Notes under the pieces: generated by a model
What the model was told of the DNA's origin: nothing
What the model saw: the letters and a program-made list of their open reading frames with translations, nothing else
The model's database searches: none
In this document: positions 8,000-16,535 of the stretch, piece after piece
Layout of the letters: each line of letters opens with the position of its first letter
How positions within the stretch are numbered: position 1 is the stretch's first letter
Program-made: the position numbers and the translations under genes
DNA from: Sphingobacteriaceae bacterium
GTDB taxonomy: Bacteria > Bacteroidota > Bacteroidia > Sphingobacteriales > Sphingobacteriaceae
DNA: 42,599 bases
Reading direction: 5' to 3'
NCBI GenBank assembly: GCA_903644075.1
Contig: CAHJXH010000008.1
Location: 1 to 42,599 of the forward strand

Positions 8000-10121
8000 G
8001 CACACAGGACTACATAAAATAAAAGCTTTACAGCAACGCTGGATTAGCTACCAGATAGCGGCAGATGTGCTATTGTCGGCCTCGGTAGCTATATTATTGG
8101 GCAGCGCTTTGCATTATATTTTTGATGCGCCGTTCTTTTTGGCGGTGCTTATTTTTATCGTGATTTTCGGGGTGCTGTCAGCTATTCGCCGCCCATGGAA
8201 AATTACCATTAAATCGATATTAAGTTTCTTAAACCAGAGCTATCCAGAGCTTGAAGAAAGCAGTGAGCTGGTATTAAAACCTGCCGGTACGCTAAACTTA
8301 TTAGAGAGCCTTCAATTACAAAAAGTGGAGCAGGCGCTCCACCAGGTGCCAGGTACGCCGCAGCAATTCGGCCGCCGTTTAAAACAGGCCGGTGTATTTG
8401 TGTTGGTGGCTTTGGTATTGAGCTTTGCGCTGGCTAAATTGCCAATTCACTGGCATTCGGCTATGGGTAAACTGGTGACAGATACCATGGGTGTGAGTGC
8501 TAAAAATTTACCTCCGGAGAAGATCTTACCCCAAATTAAAACCACGAGCTTAACGGTAACGCCTCCGGCTTATACCAATCGCCCTGCCCGTAAACAGGAC
8601 AGGTTTACTTTGGATGTAGAGGAAGGTTCGACCGTAAAATGGAACATCCAAACCAACATCGATGTAAAGCAAATCTCATTGATATTTAATGAGCATGAAG
8701 TCTTGAAAATGCAGTCGGGTTCGGATAAATCAAACTGGCATCTGTCTAAAATAATTACTACGCCCGGTTTTTACCAGGTAAGTGTGGATGGTAAACTATC
8801 AGATTTGTATCCGGTAACTGTAATTAAAGATGCGCCGCCCGTTATCAAAATCAATACACCGAAACAATACACCCATATCGATGCAGGCGAAGCACCAAAG
8901 GTTACCATCAATGCTTCGGTTAATGATGATTATGGTATCAGTAATGCCATCATCAATGCCACAGTAGCCAAAGGCAGCGGCGAAGCCGTGAAGTTTAAAG
9001 AATATAAGATCAATTTTAGCGAAGCTTTTGGCGCGCACAGCCGCCAGTATAACCTGCAAAAACTGGTTGATTTGCCTAAGCTGGAAATGGAGCCGGGTGA
9101 TGAGCTTTACTTCTACATACAAGCGCAGGATACCCATCAGCAAACAAGCCGTACCGATGTATATATTGTTTCGATACAGGATACTGCCCAGCTATTAAGT
9201 ATGGATGGGTTGGTTGCCGGTGTGAATGTGAAGCCTGAGTTTTTCAGAAGCGAGCGCCAGATCATTATCGATTCGCAATACCTCATCCATGCTAAGGATA
9301 GTTTGAGTAAGGAAGAGTTCAACAAACGTTGTAACGATTTGGGGGCAGATCAAAAAATGCTGCGCCTGCGTTATGGTAAGTTTTTGGGCGAAGAAGACGA
9401 ATCGAAAATAGGCGAAGAAACCAACAGCGATTTAAGCAAAGCCGAAAACTTTAGTAATACCGCCATGATTATGGATGCTTACACCGATAAGCATGATAAC
9501 GCCGAAGACGCCAGTTTCCTTGAACCAGCTGTAAAAGAGCAATTGAAAGCCACGCTAACCGAAATGTGGAAAGCCGAGTTGCAATTGCGCATGTACAAAC
9601 CGAGCGATGCTTTACCGTTTGAATACAAGGCGCTTCGTTTACTGAAAGATCTTCAACAAAAATCGCGCTCTTATGTGGCAAAAACAGGCTACAACCCGCC
9701 GCCATTGAAACTGGAAAAACGAATGACCGGCGATCTGAGCAAAATTGCAGAGCCAATAAACCATGAAGATATTAAGAAGCAAGGCGACCAGTTTGAGACG
9801 CTTAAAAAAGCAGTGGTTGTTTTAGAACAATTAAAAACCGATCCAAAATTAAACGCTATCGATCAGCATACTTTACAGGTAGCCTCTGCTCAACTAAGTG
9901 TTAAGGCTACTGCACAACCCGGCATTTATTTACCGGCTGTGAGCGCCATGAAACAAATTGTAAACTCGGGTAAAGCCAGCGAAAATAATATAGCAGTGGT
10001 GGAGAAAGCTATTCAACGGGCTTTGCCTATAAATCGCGCTATGCCGCAATCATCAAGCTCATCTGCCGATATTGGTTTGTCGCAGGGTTATTTTAAAAAT
10101 CTAAACCACATAAACAGATAG
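7992..10121 (+). CDS. DUF4175 family membrane protein
   Basis: A 709-residue protein with three N-terminal membrane helices (about residues 24-42, 47-65 and 133-150). A long periplasmic region follows with Ig-like sequence (residues about 185-390, including TVTPPAYTNRP) and a helical, charged C-terminal part. The order matches DUF4175 proteins of Bacteroidota, which are usually found just after BatA-type genes. There is no signal peptide in the classical sense; helix 1 would anchor it. It overlaps the BatA gene by 8 bp and is followed after 3 bp by the next membrane gene, so these three form one translational unit. Biochemical role unknown. Confidence 0.82.
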   Translation: MAEHTGLHKIKALQQRWISYQIAADVLLSASVAILLGSALHYIFDAPFFLAVLIFIVIFGVLSAIRRPWKITIKSILSFLNQSYPELEESSELVLKPAGTLNLLESLQLQKVEQALHQVPGTPQQFGRRLKQAGVFVLVALVLSFALAKLPIHWHSAMGKLVTDTMGVSAKNLPPEKILPQIKTTSLTVTPPAYTNRPARKQDRFTLDVEEGSTVKWNIQTNIDVKQISLIFNEHEVLKMQSGSDKSNWHLSKIITTPGFYQVSVDGKLSDLYPVTVIKDAPPVIKINTPKQYTHIDAGEAPKVTINASVNDDYGISNAIINATVAKGSGEAVKFKEYKINFSEAFGAHSRQYNLQKLVDLPKLEMEPGDELYFYIQAQDTHQQTSRTDVYIVSIQDTAQLLSMDGLVAGVNVKPEFFRSERQIIIDSQYLIHAKDSLSKEEFNKRCNDLGADQKMLRLRYGKFLGEEDESKIGEETNSDLSKAENFSNTAMIMDAYTDKHDNAEDASFLEPAVKEQLKATLTEMWKAELQLRMYKPSDALPFEYKALRLLKDLQQKSRSYVAKTGYNPPPLKLEKRMTGDLSKIAEPINHEDIKKQGDQFETLKKAVVVLEQLKTDPKLNAIDQHTLQVASAQLSVKATAQPGIYLPAVSAMKQIVNSGKASENNIAVVEKAIQRALPINRAMPQSSSSSADIGLSQGYFKNLNHINR

Positions 10122-10124
10122 TAA

Positions 10125-11915
10125 ATGAACTGGACTTATATCGTTTTACTCATTTGTTTAGTGCTTGCCATATTTGCCGTTTGGCGCGAAGTTCAGCGCG
10201 AAAGTAAGCGTCATTTAACCTGGCGCTTGGTGGCCATATTGGTAGCCATAGCCGGTTTAGCCTGCATTATTCTGCCGATTACTTATGAAGGCGACATCAG
10301 CCTGAACGAAAAAAATCAAGCTGTTTTATTGACTGATGGTTATCAAGCGGATAGCATAAGTACAATCAATTCGCCTCGCATTTACACGTTGAGCAAATCC
10401 ATCAAAAAGGATTATCCCAAAGCAGTTTTAATTGGCGGTGTTGATGACTTATCCCAAGCCAAACCTGCTGTAGGCAGTTTGCAGGTTTTAGGTTATGGTT
10501 TGAGCGAAGATCAATTAACACAGCTCCACAACCTGCCTGTTCAGTTTCATTCGGCAAAATTACCAAATGGTGTAAGCTCTGTAAGCTGGAATGCCCAATT
10601 AAAAACCGGAGAAAAGCTGAGCGTACAGGGATCATTCAATAATACCACTGATAAAGCAGTTAAGGTATCGTTAAAAGGACTAGGCACCACGGTCGATTCT
10701 GCTTTTATCCAAGCAAATACGGCTGCAATATTCGATTTAAATACGACGCCACGCCATGCCGGTCGTGCCGTTTACAGATTAATCAGCACCACAGATGCCG
10801 ATACTTTGGCTAACGAAAGTATCCCGGTTACGGTTGATGCTATTAAGCCGCTCAAAATTTTAATGCTGGCCGGTTCGCCAAATTTCGAAGATAAATTTTT
10901 GAAAAACTGGCTGACTGAAAAGGGTTACGGCGTGGCTGTTCGTTCGGCCATCAGTAAAGATAAATTCAGCCAGGAATTTGTGAATGTAGAGCAGCAATCG
11001 CTGGCGCATTTAACACCCGGCTTGCTGGAAAAATTTGATATTATATTAAGTGATCTGGAGGTTCTAAAAGCGTTGAATGCTTCAGAAAGCGGAGCTTTAA
11101 AACAGGAAGTATTACAAAAAGGCTTAGGCATTATTGTTAGGGCCGATAGTACAGCTCATTCTAACTTCTGGCTACAGCAAGATTACCCGGTTAGTAAAGT
11201 ATCAACAGCAGGGCAGGTGGTTACTTCGTTAAAAATACAAGGTCAGGACGCCGCAAGTGCTAAATTACTGCTCGATCCTATTTATATTACCGTTCAAAAC
11301 TATACCCAACCGCTGGTATTCGATCAGCAGAATCATATCCTGGCCAGCAGTAGTTTGGCAGGTAGCGGTAAGGAAGTTTTTACCGTGCTTAATGCCACCC
11401 ACAACTGGATGCTGGGTGGTGATGAAAATGATTATACCGCGCTATGGTCACTGCTGATTACGAAGGCTGCCAAGCATACGCCGAGTACTGAGCAATGGTC
11501 GGTTGTGAATAATGTACCGACTGTAAATAGCCATACCAAATTTCAGCTCGAAACTTCGGCTGCGCAGACCGAGATCAGGATCAATCAATCTAAAATTGCT
11601 GTAGAGCGTCAGGCCGATCTTCCTTTTGTTTGGCATGCAGCTTACTGGCCGCAACATGCGGGCTGGCAGCAGGTTCAGCAAGGGGTGGGTGCACCGCAAT
11701 GGTTATTTGTTTATGCCCAAAATGAGTGGGGGGCCTTGAAATATAATAGCATGCTGCGCGATACTAAAAAATATGCTGCTGCTTTTGATCATCAGCAATC
11801 TGTAACAAAACAAATACACCAAAAAATACAGATTGCGGTATCTAAAATATATTTTTATATACTGCTTTTGTTGGCCTGTACATACCTCTGGGCCGAGGCC
11901 AAATTTGCAGCCTGA
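10125..11915 (+). CDS. Uncharacterised membrane protein of the MoxR-BatA operon
   Basis: A 596-residue protein with two N-terminal membrane helices (about 4-20 and 33-52), a long extracytoplasmic segment and one C-terminal helix (about 577-592). This is the same topology as BatA-type and GATase-like membrane proteins. The middle contains KPLKILMLAGSPNFEDKFLKNWL and LLEKFDIILSDLEVL, which resembles the class I glutamine-amidotransferase-like fold seen in such operons. I cannot see a catalytic Cys-His-Glu set, so enzymatic activity is doubtful. It begins 3 bp after DUF4175 and ends 61 bp before tldD1. I do not recognise a named family. Confidence 0.7.
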   Translation: MNWTYIVLLICLVLAIFAVWREVQRESKRHLTWRLVAILVAIAGLACIILPITYEGDISLNEKNQAVLLTDGYQADSISTINSPRIYTLSKSIKKDYPKAVLIGGVDDLSQAKPAVGSLQVLGYGLSEDQLTQLHNLPVQFHSAKLPNGVSSVSWNAQLKTGEKLSVQGSFNNTTDKAVKVSLKGLGTTVDSAFIQANTAAIFDLNTTPRHAGRAVYRLISTTDADTLANESIPVTVDAIKPLKILMLAGSPNFEDKFLKNWLTEKGYGVAVRSAISKDKFSQEFVNVEQQSLAHLTPGLLEKFDIILSDLEVLKALNASESGALKQEVLQKGLGIIVRADSTAHSNFWLQQDYPVSKVSTAGQVVTSLKIQGQDAASAKLLLDPIYITVQNYTQPLVFDQQNHILASSSLAGSGKEVFTVLNATHNWMLGGDENDYTALWSLLITKAAKHTPSTEQWSVVNNVPTVNSHTKFQLETSAAQTEIRINQSKIAVERQADLPFVWHAAYWPQHAGWQQVQQGVGAPQWLFVYAQNEWGALKYNSMLRDTKKYAAAFDHQQSVTKQIHQKIQIAVSKIYFYILLLLACTYLWAEAKFAA

Positions 11916-11961
11916 ACCAATTAGAAGAAACTATTAACTAAACTATATTAACTAAGCAAAC

Positions 11962-11970
11962 AAAGGAGGA
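11962..11970 (+). promoter_or_regulatory. Strong Shine-Dalgarno site for tldD1
   Basis: AAAGGAGGA lies 6 nt before the TTG start at 11977. A near-perfect Shine-Dalgarno sequence is unusual in this window, where most genes lack one. It decides the TTG as the start codon and suggests the gene can be translated independently of the upstream operon. Confidence 0.8.
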
Positions 11971-11976
11971 TTAACC

Positions 11977-13611
11977 TTGAGACGTAGAGACTTTATTTAT
12001 CTTTCGGGATTAGGAGCCGGTACTGCGATGATTGCAAATTCTGCCTTCGGTAAATCAATTTACCAGGAGGAGCTATTAGCAACTATTGATGTCCGCGCTA
12101 AAAAAGAACTTGCCGACGTTGCCCTTAACACAGCGAAAGCTAAAGGTGCATCGTATGCCGATATCCGCATTGGCCGTTATTTAAACCAGGCCATTGTAAC
12201 CCGCGAAAACCGTGTATTAAACGTTGCCAACTCCGAGTCGTTCGGTGTGGGTATCCGTGTTTTGGCCGATGGCTGCTGGGGCTTTGCCGCCGGTAACACG
12301 GTAACCAAAGAAGGTGTTGCCAAAATTGCAGAACGTGCCGTTGCCGTTGCAAAAGCCAACGCCAAATTAGGCAGCAAACCGGTGCAATTAGCCCCGCAAA
12401 AAGGCTTTGGCGAAGTAAGCTGGAAAACACCTATCGAGCGTAATGCTTTCGAGGTGCCTATTAAAGAAAAAATTGATTTGTTGCTTACCGCCAATGGCGA
12501 AGCCATGAAACTGGGCGCAAGCTTTGTTAACTCAACTATTTTCTCCATCAACGAGCAAAAATATTTTGCATCTACCGATGGTTCATACATCGATCAGGAT
12601 ATTCATCGCCTGTACCCTAACTTTCAGGTTACCAAAATTGATTCAATGGCGGGTGCGTTTGAAACCCGTGCGGCATTAAGTTCGCCGGTTGGCATGGGTT
12701 ATGAGTATTTAACACCAAGCGAATCTGAAAAAGTACAAGGTGTGGTAACGCGTTACAAAAACCGCTACGACATGATTGAAGATATTAAGAACGCTACCAA
12801 AAATGCATCAGAAAAAGTTGCATCTAAATCGGTAGAACCAGGTAAGTATGATTTGGTATTAGATCCATCACACCTTTGGTTAACCATCCACGAATCTGTT
12901 GCCCACCCAACCGAGCTTGATCGTGTATTGGGTTACGAGGCTAACTACGCCGGGACCAGCTTCCTTTCATTAGAGAAACTGAAATCTGGTAACTTCCACT
13001 TCGGTAGCAAAAACATGAATATCGTGGCCGATAAATTACAGCCCGGTTCATTAGGTGCCGTAGGTTATGATGACGAGGGCGTTAAATGCGGTAAGTGGGA
13101 CCTGGTTAAAGATGGTGTATTGGTAAACTTCCAGGCCATCCGCGATCAGGCACACATGATTGGGTTAGACCATTCGCAAGGCTGCTGCTACGCACAAAGC
13201 TGGGACGATGTACAGTTTCAACGTATGCCTAACGTATCATTACAACCGGGCAAAACTCCACTGAGCGTTGACGATATGATCAAAAACGTAGAGAAAGGTA
13301 TCTACATTGTAGGTAATGGTTCATTCTCTATCGATCAGCAGCGTTATAACTTCCAGTTTGGCGGTCAGCTGTTTTACGAGATCAAAAACGGCAAAATTGT
13401 AGGCATGTTAAACGATGTGGCTTACCAGGCAACCAACCAGGAGTTCTGGAACTCGCTTACTGCTGTTTGCGATGAAAAGGACTACCGCTTAGGTGGTGCA
13501 TTTAACGATGGTAAGGGCCAGCCAAGCCAGTCGAATGCTGTATCGCACGGTTCATCAACCGCACGTTTTAATGGAGTTAATGTAATTAATACTAAAAGAA
13601 AGATCGGATAA
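11977..13611 (+). CDS. tldD: TldD-family zinc metalloprotease 1, with twin-arginine leader
   Basis: A 544-residue TldD/PmbA-family protein. TldD forms a heterodimer with TldE and cleaves unfolded or modified peptides in E. coli. The zinc motif HExxxH is at His305-Glu306-His310 (HESVAHPTELDRVLGYEA). The likely third ligand is Cys498 in AVCDEKDYRLGG. The N-terminus MRRRDFIYLSGLGAGTAM fits a Tat signal (RRxF plus hydrophobic stretch), unlike the cytoplasmic E. coli enzyme. The start is TTG, supported by the Shine-Dalgarno site. TldE1 follows after 5 bp. Two paralogues lie at 18533 and 20788. The substrate is unknown. Confidence 0.93.
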   Translation: MRRRDFIYLSGLGAGTAMIANSAFGKSIYQEELLATIDVRAKKELADVALNTAKAKGASYADIRIGRYLNQAIVTRENRVLNVANSESFGVGIRVLADGCWGFAAGNTVTKEGVAKIAERAVAVAKANAKLGSKPVQLAPQKGFGEVSWKTPIERNAFEVPIKEKIDLLLTANGEAMKLGASFVNSTIFSINEQKYFASTDGSYIDQDIHRLYPNFQVTKIDSMAGAFETRAALSSPVGMGYEYLTPSESEKVQGVVTRYKNRYDMIEDIKNATKNASEKVASKSVEPGKYDLVLDPSHLWLTIHESVAHPTELDRVLGYEANYAGTSFLSLEKLKSGNFHFGSKNMNIVADKLQPGSLGAVGYDDEGVKCGKWDLVKDGVLVNFQAIRDQAHMIGLDHSQGCCYAQSWDDVQFQRMPNVSLQPGKTPLSVDDMIKNVEKGIYIVGNGSFSIDQQRYNFQFGGQLFYEIKNGKIVGMLNDVAYQATNQEFWNSLTAVCDEKDYRLGGAFNDGKGQPSQSNAVSHGSSTARFNGVNVINTKRKIG

Positions 13612-13616
13612 TTAAT

Positions 13617-14948
13617 ATGCCTATATATAGTAAAGAAGAAGCACAGGCTTTATTAAAGAAGGTGCTTAGTTATTCAAAAGCCGATGAGTGTGAAGTGAGC
13701 CTTAGAGGTAACGACGGTGGTAACATCCGTACGGCCCTGAACGCAGTTTCAACCGCTGGTGATATCAGTACTGTTGGTTTGGCCGTAAGCTCTGTTTATG
13801 GTAAAAAAACGGGTACAGCAACCATCAACGAGTTTGATGATGCATCATTAGAGAAAGTAGTTCGCCGTTCTGAAGAGTTAGCACAATTGGCTCCCGAAAA
13901 CCCGGAGACTATGCCGATGTTAGGCCCGCAGAAATTTGAGGACTCTATCGCTTATAATGCAAAAACAGCAGCCATGACACCAGAAAGCCGCGCCGAAATG
14001 ATTGGCAAAGCATTCGAGGTAACTAAAGCAGCTAACTTACAAGCTGCAGGCTTTTTGGAAAATACAACCCGTTTTACCGCGGTAATGAACTCAAAAGGTT
14101 TGTTTGCTTACGATAAATCAACCGATGTAATTTACTCGGTAACTACCCGTAATACTGCCGGTACTATTTCTGGTTATGCTGCCCGTGGTTTTACTGATGT
14201 AAGCAAAATGGATACGGCTAGTGCAACTAAAATTGCATCGCAAAAAGCGTTAAGTTCTGCCAATGCCAAAGCTATTGAACCGGGTAAATATACCGTGATA
14301 TTAGAGCCTGTTGCCGGTGTTTATATGCTGGAGAACATGTTCCGTTTTGATGCACGTAGTGCCGAAGAAGGCCGTAGCTTTTTAAGCAAAAAGGGCGGAG
14401 GTACCCGTTTAGGCGAAAAACTGATGGACGAGAAAGTGAACATTTACTCAGACCCGTTCAACAACGAATTGCCTGGCCCAACCTGGAACAACGAAGGCCA
14501 GCGTTTGGAGCGTACCGACTGGATTAAAGAAGGTGTGGTTAAAAACCTGAGCTATTCGCGTTACTGGGCGCAAAAGAAAGGTGTACAACCTGTACCTGGC
14601 CCAAGCAATATTATTATGGATGGTGGTACTACCAGCCTTGAGGAAATGATCAAAAGCACAGAGCGTGGTATCCTGGTATCGCGTTTATGGTACATCCGTA
14701 TGGTTGACCCGCAATCGCTGCTATTAACCGGGTTAACCCGCGATGGTACGTTTTATATCGAGAATGGTAAGATCATGTTTCCGGTTAAAAACTTCCGTTT
14801 TAACGAGAGCCCTGTAATTATGCTTAACAATGTGGAAGCCCTTGGTAAACCAGAGCGTACCATCAGTGTTGAAAGCTACCGCAGCTACCTGATCCCGCCA
14901 ATGAAGATAAGGGACTTTACGTTCACTTCGTTATCAGACGCAGTATAA
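13617..14948 (+). CDS. tldE: TldE/PmbA-family protein 1, partner of TldD1
   Basis: A 443-residue TldD/PmbA-family protein without the HExxxH motif, as expected for the catalytically silent TldE subunit that shapes the cavity of the TldD/E heterodimer. Landmarks are GxATINEFDDASLEKVVRRSEELAQLAPENPE, KAIEPGKYTVILEP, YSRYWAQKKGVQPVPGP and the C-terminal FTFTSLSDAV. It starts MPIYSKEEAQALLKKV and has no signal peptide, although its partner TldD1 carries a Tat-like leader. It begins 5 bp after tldD1 and ends 37 bp before a strong terminator, closing the operon that starts at moxR. Confidence 0.92.
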   Translation: MPIYSKEEAQALLKKVLSYSKADECEVSLRGNDGGNIRTALNAVSTAGDISTVGLAVSSVYGKKTGTATINEFDDASLEKVVRRSEELAQLAPENPETMPMLGPQKFEDSIAYNAKTAAMTPESRAEMIGKAFEVTKAANLQAAGFLENTTRFTAVMNSKGLFAYDKSTDVIYSVTTRNTAGTISGYAARGFTDVSKMDTASATKIASQKALSSANAKAIEPGKYTVILEPVAGVYMLENMFRFDARSAEEGRSFLSKKGGGTRLGEKLMDEKVNIYSDPFNNELPGPTWNNEGQRLERTDWIKEGVVKNLSYSRYWAQKKGVQPVPGPSNIIMDGGTTSLEEMIKSTERGILVSRLWYIRMVDPQSLLLTGLTRDGTFYIENGKIMFPVKNFRFNESPVIMLNNVEALGKPERTISVESYRSYLIPPMKIRDFTFTSLSDAV

Positions 14949-14981
14949 GAGAGACAGGAATCGAGAGTCGGGAATCAAGAC
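14949..14981. repeat. Heptad repeat island H4
   Basis: Immediately after the tldE1 stop, the sequence runs with a 7-bp period (ggaatcg / agagtcg / ggaatca). The island lies between the stop codon and the terminator hairpin. Confidence 0.7.
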
Positions 14982-14984
14982 TAT

Positions 14985-15020
14985 AAAAAAGGCCTCGCGT
15001 TAGCGAGGCCTTTTCTTTTT
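14985..15020. terminator. Bidirectional Rho-independent terminator
   Basis: A GC-rich stem (aaggcctcgc / gcgaggcctt, 4-nt loop) has A-runs on the left and T-runs on the right, so it can stop transcription from tldE1 on the plus strand and from the convergent oxidoreductase gene on the minus strand. Confidence 0.9.
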
Positions 15021-15043
15021 TAACAAAATAGTTGTGAACTAAC

Positions 15044-15961
15044 TTATGGTTTCAGCAATATTTTACCTCTAATGCCACCTGCGCTTACCAGGTCTTGCGC
15101 TTTGGCTGCATCTGCCAAAGGTAGGGTTTGCGAGATACTTGCTTTTATTTTCCCGGCTTCTACCAGTTGCTTGCCAAATTCAAATGCCTGGGTAGAGAAT
15201 GCGCTGTTCACAAATTTGGCTGCAATGCCATGTTCGGCAGCCAAATCTTGCGATGGTGGCATTACAATGCTTAACAATAAGCCGCCTTTTTTAATAATTC
15301 CGAATGATTTTGCCTGGGTTTCGCCGCCAACTAAGTCTGCTACTACATCGGCATCTTTAATTAATTGGGTAAAATCTTCTGTTTTGTAGTTGATCACCTC
15401 ATCGGCACCTAACGACTTTACTAATGCTACGCCATCGCCCGATGCTGTTGCAATTACATGTACATCTAGCGCCTTAGCCATTTGCACCATTACCTGCCCT
15501 ACAGCACCTGCCGCACCGTGGACTACCAAAGTTTGCCCGGCCTTAATTGCTGCATTTGTAACTAATACCGAATAAGCGGTAATTAAGGGCATAGCCAATG
15601 CTGCTGCCTCATCGAGGTTGGTATTATTGGGGATCCGCGCAACCGTATCTTCAGGGAATACGGCATATTCAGCATAAGTGCCGCCAAACCTGCAGGCAAA
15701 AACCTGATCGCCGGTTTTAAAATTGGTAACGGCTGTGCCAACGGCTTCAACAGTTCCGGAAGCATCTTCGCCCGGTATGTAAGGGAATGAAATTGGTATC
15801 TGTGCTTTCAGGTAACCTTCGCGGATTTTCATATCCAGCGGGTTAATTGTGGTTGCATGGATGCGTACTAAAATTTCGTTTGCTGCAGGTACAGGCGCCG
15901 CAGTTTCTGTTAATTGAATTACGCCCAAGTTGCCGTAGGCGTTATATTGAATTGCTTTCAT
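15044..15961 (-). CDS. NADP-dependent oxidoreductase, quinone-oxidoreductase-like MDR family
   Basis: A 305-residue zinc-independent medium-chain dehydrogenase/reductase. It has an N-terminal GroES-like domain (HATTINPLDMKIREG, FPYIPGEDASGTVEAVG) and a Rossmann domain with the nucleotide loop LVVHGAAGAVGQVMVQMAKA. The pattern is typical of NADPH:quinone or enone reductases that handle electrophiles. It is divergently transcribed from an HxlR-type regulator 89 bp away. That arrangement suggests quinone- or aldehyde-responsive control (inference). It is convergent with tldE1 across the shared terminator. Confidence 0.93.
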   Translation of the reverse strand: MKAIQYNAYGNLGVIQLTETAAPVPAANEILVRIHATTINPLDMKIREGYLKAQIPISFPYIPGEDASGTVEAVGTAVTNFKTGDQVFACRFGGTYAEYAVFPEDTVARIPNNTNLDEAAALAMPLITAYSVLVTNAAIKAGQTLVVHGAAGAVGQVMVQMAKALDVHVIATASGDGVALVKSLGADEVINYKTEDFTQLIKDADVVADLVGGETQAKSFGIIKKGGLLLSIVMPPSQDLAAEHGIAAKFVNSAFSTQAFEFGKQLVEAGKIKASISQTLPLADAAKAQDLVSAGGIRGKILLKP

Positions 15962-16029
15962 TTGTTTTTAAATTTTCTTCAAATGTAAGCGTCGGGCTAC
16001 CAGATTGTTTGAAAATGGCTATATTTTTC

Positions 16030-16047
16030 GGTACCTTTAAGGATACC
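16030..16047. promoter_or_regulatory. Putative HxlR operator
   Basis: GGTACCTTTAAGGATACC is an 18-bp near-palindrome placed 3 bp before the regulator's ATG and in the gap shared with the oxidoreductase gene. HxlR proteins bind such dyads, so it is a plausible auto-regulatory and divergent operator. The assignment is inferred from position and symmetry. Confidence 0.5.
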
Positions 16048-16050
16048 AAA

Positions 16051-16395
16051 ATGCGAAACAAAGAGAAAAAAATAAGGCACCGCGATGTACAGGATGTACT
16101 GGAGCTGATAGGTGGCAGATGGCGCGGGGCAATTTTGGCTTCATTATGTGATTCGTCCAAACGCTTTTCACAATTAAAGGCCGACCTTGGCCCCATAACT
16201 TCGCGGACTTTGATTAAGGAATTACGATTTCTGGAAGATAACCTGATGGTTGTTGCCGAAAAAAGTATCGAGGCTCAAAACTCAGTTCTTTACTCCAATA
16301 CGTTACATGGCAGTACCATTGAGCCGGTTATTTTTGCTATTCATAAATGGTCGGCAAAGCACCGGGAGCTGATGTTGAAAAAGCTAGCTGAATAA
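16051..16395 (+). CDS. HxlR-family winged-helix transcriptional regulator
   Basis: With the ATG at 16051 this is a 114-residue protein with the HxlR pattern: VLELIGGRWRGAILASLCDSSKRFSQLKADLGPITSRTLIKELRFLEDNLMV, then a C-terminal dimerisation helix. The open frame extends upstream to 15847, but that would overlap the divergent oxidoreductase by 115 bp, so the 16051 start is preferred. It has no Cys in the usual YodB sensing position near the N-terminus. It probably represses the divergent oxidoreductase gene through the dyad just upstream. Confidence 0.9.
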   Translation: MRNKEKKIRHRDVQDVLELIGGRWRGAILASLCDSSKRFSQLKADLGPITSRTLIKELRFLEDNLMVVAEKSIEAQNSVLYSNTLHGSTIEPVIFAIHKWSAKHRELMLKKLAE

Positions 16396-16421
16396 CTTCT
16401 ACGATGTTTTTTGCGCATTTA

Positions 16422-16450
16422 TCTTGATTCCTGATTTTCGATTTTTGCTT
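16422..16450. repeat. Heptad repeat island H5
   Basis: A 7-bp-periodic stretch (cttgatt / cctgatt / ttcgatt / tttgctt), in opposite orientation to H4, lies in the 140-bp gap between the HxlR gene and the next gene. Confidence 0.6.
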
Positions 16451-16486
16451 CGGTTCCTCCCCTTCGGGGAGGTTAGGAGGGGTACT
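16451..16486. repeat. Short hairpin repeat R4 (CTCCCCTTCGGGGAG family)
   Basis: A perfect short hairpin, ctccccttcggggag, followed by gttaggaggggta, right after heptad island H5. It belongs to the same family as R3 and R13. It could act as a weak terminator but lacks a T-run. Confidence 0.6.
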
Positions 16487-16523
16487 TTAACAAATTTTAA
16501 CTAATTCTTAAAGCAATTATTTT

Positions 16524-16531
16524 TAAATTTG
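16524..16531 (+). promoter_or_regulatory. Bacteroidota-type -7 box for the 16536 gene
   Basis: TAAATTTG matches the TAnnTTTG consensus exactly and ends only 4 nt before the ATG at 16536. If it is used, the mRNA would be leaderless or nearly so. Confidence 0.4.
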
Positions 16532-16535
16532 AAGA

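Noticed and set aside
15072-15575. Two plus-strand frames opposite the oxidoreductase
   Set aside because: They are antisense shadows of a well-supported MDR gene, with biased composition and no start signals.
15847-16050. Extended N-terminus for the HxlR regulator
   Set aside because: It would overlap the divergent oxidoreductase coding sequence and has no resemblance to HxlR proteins before residue MRNKEK.
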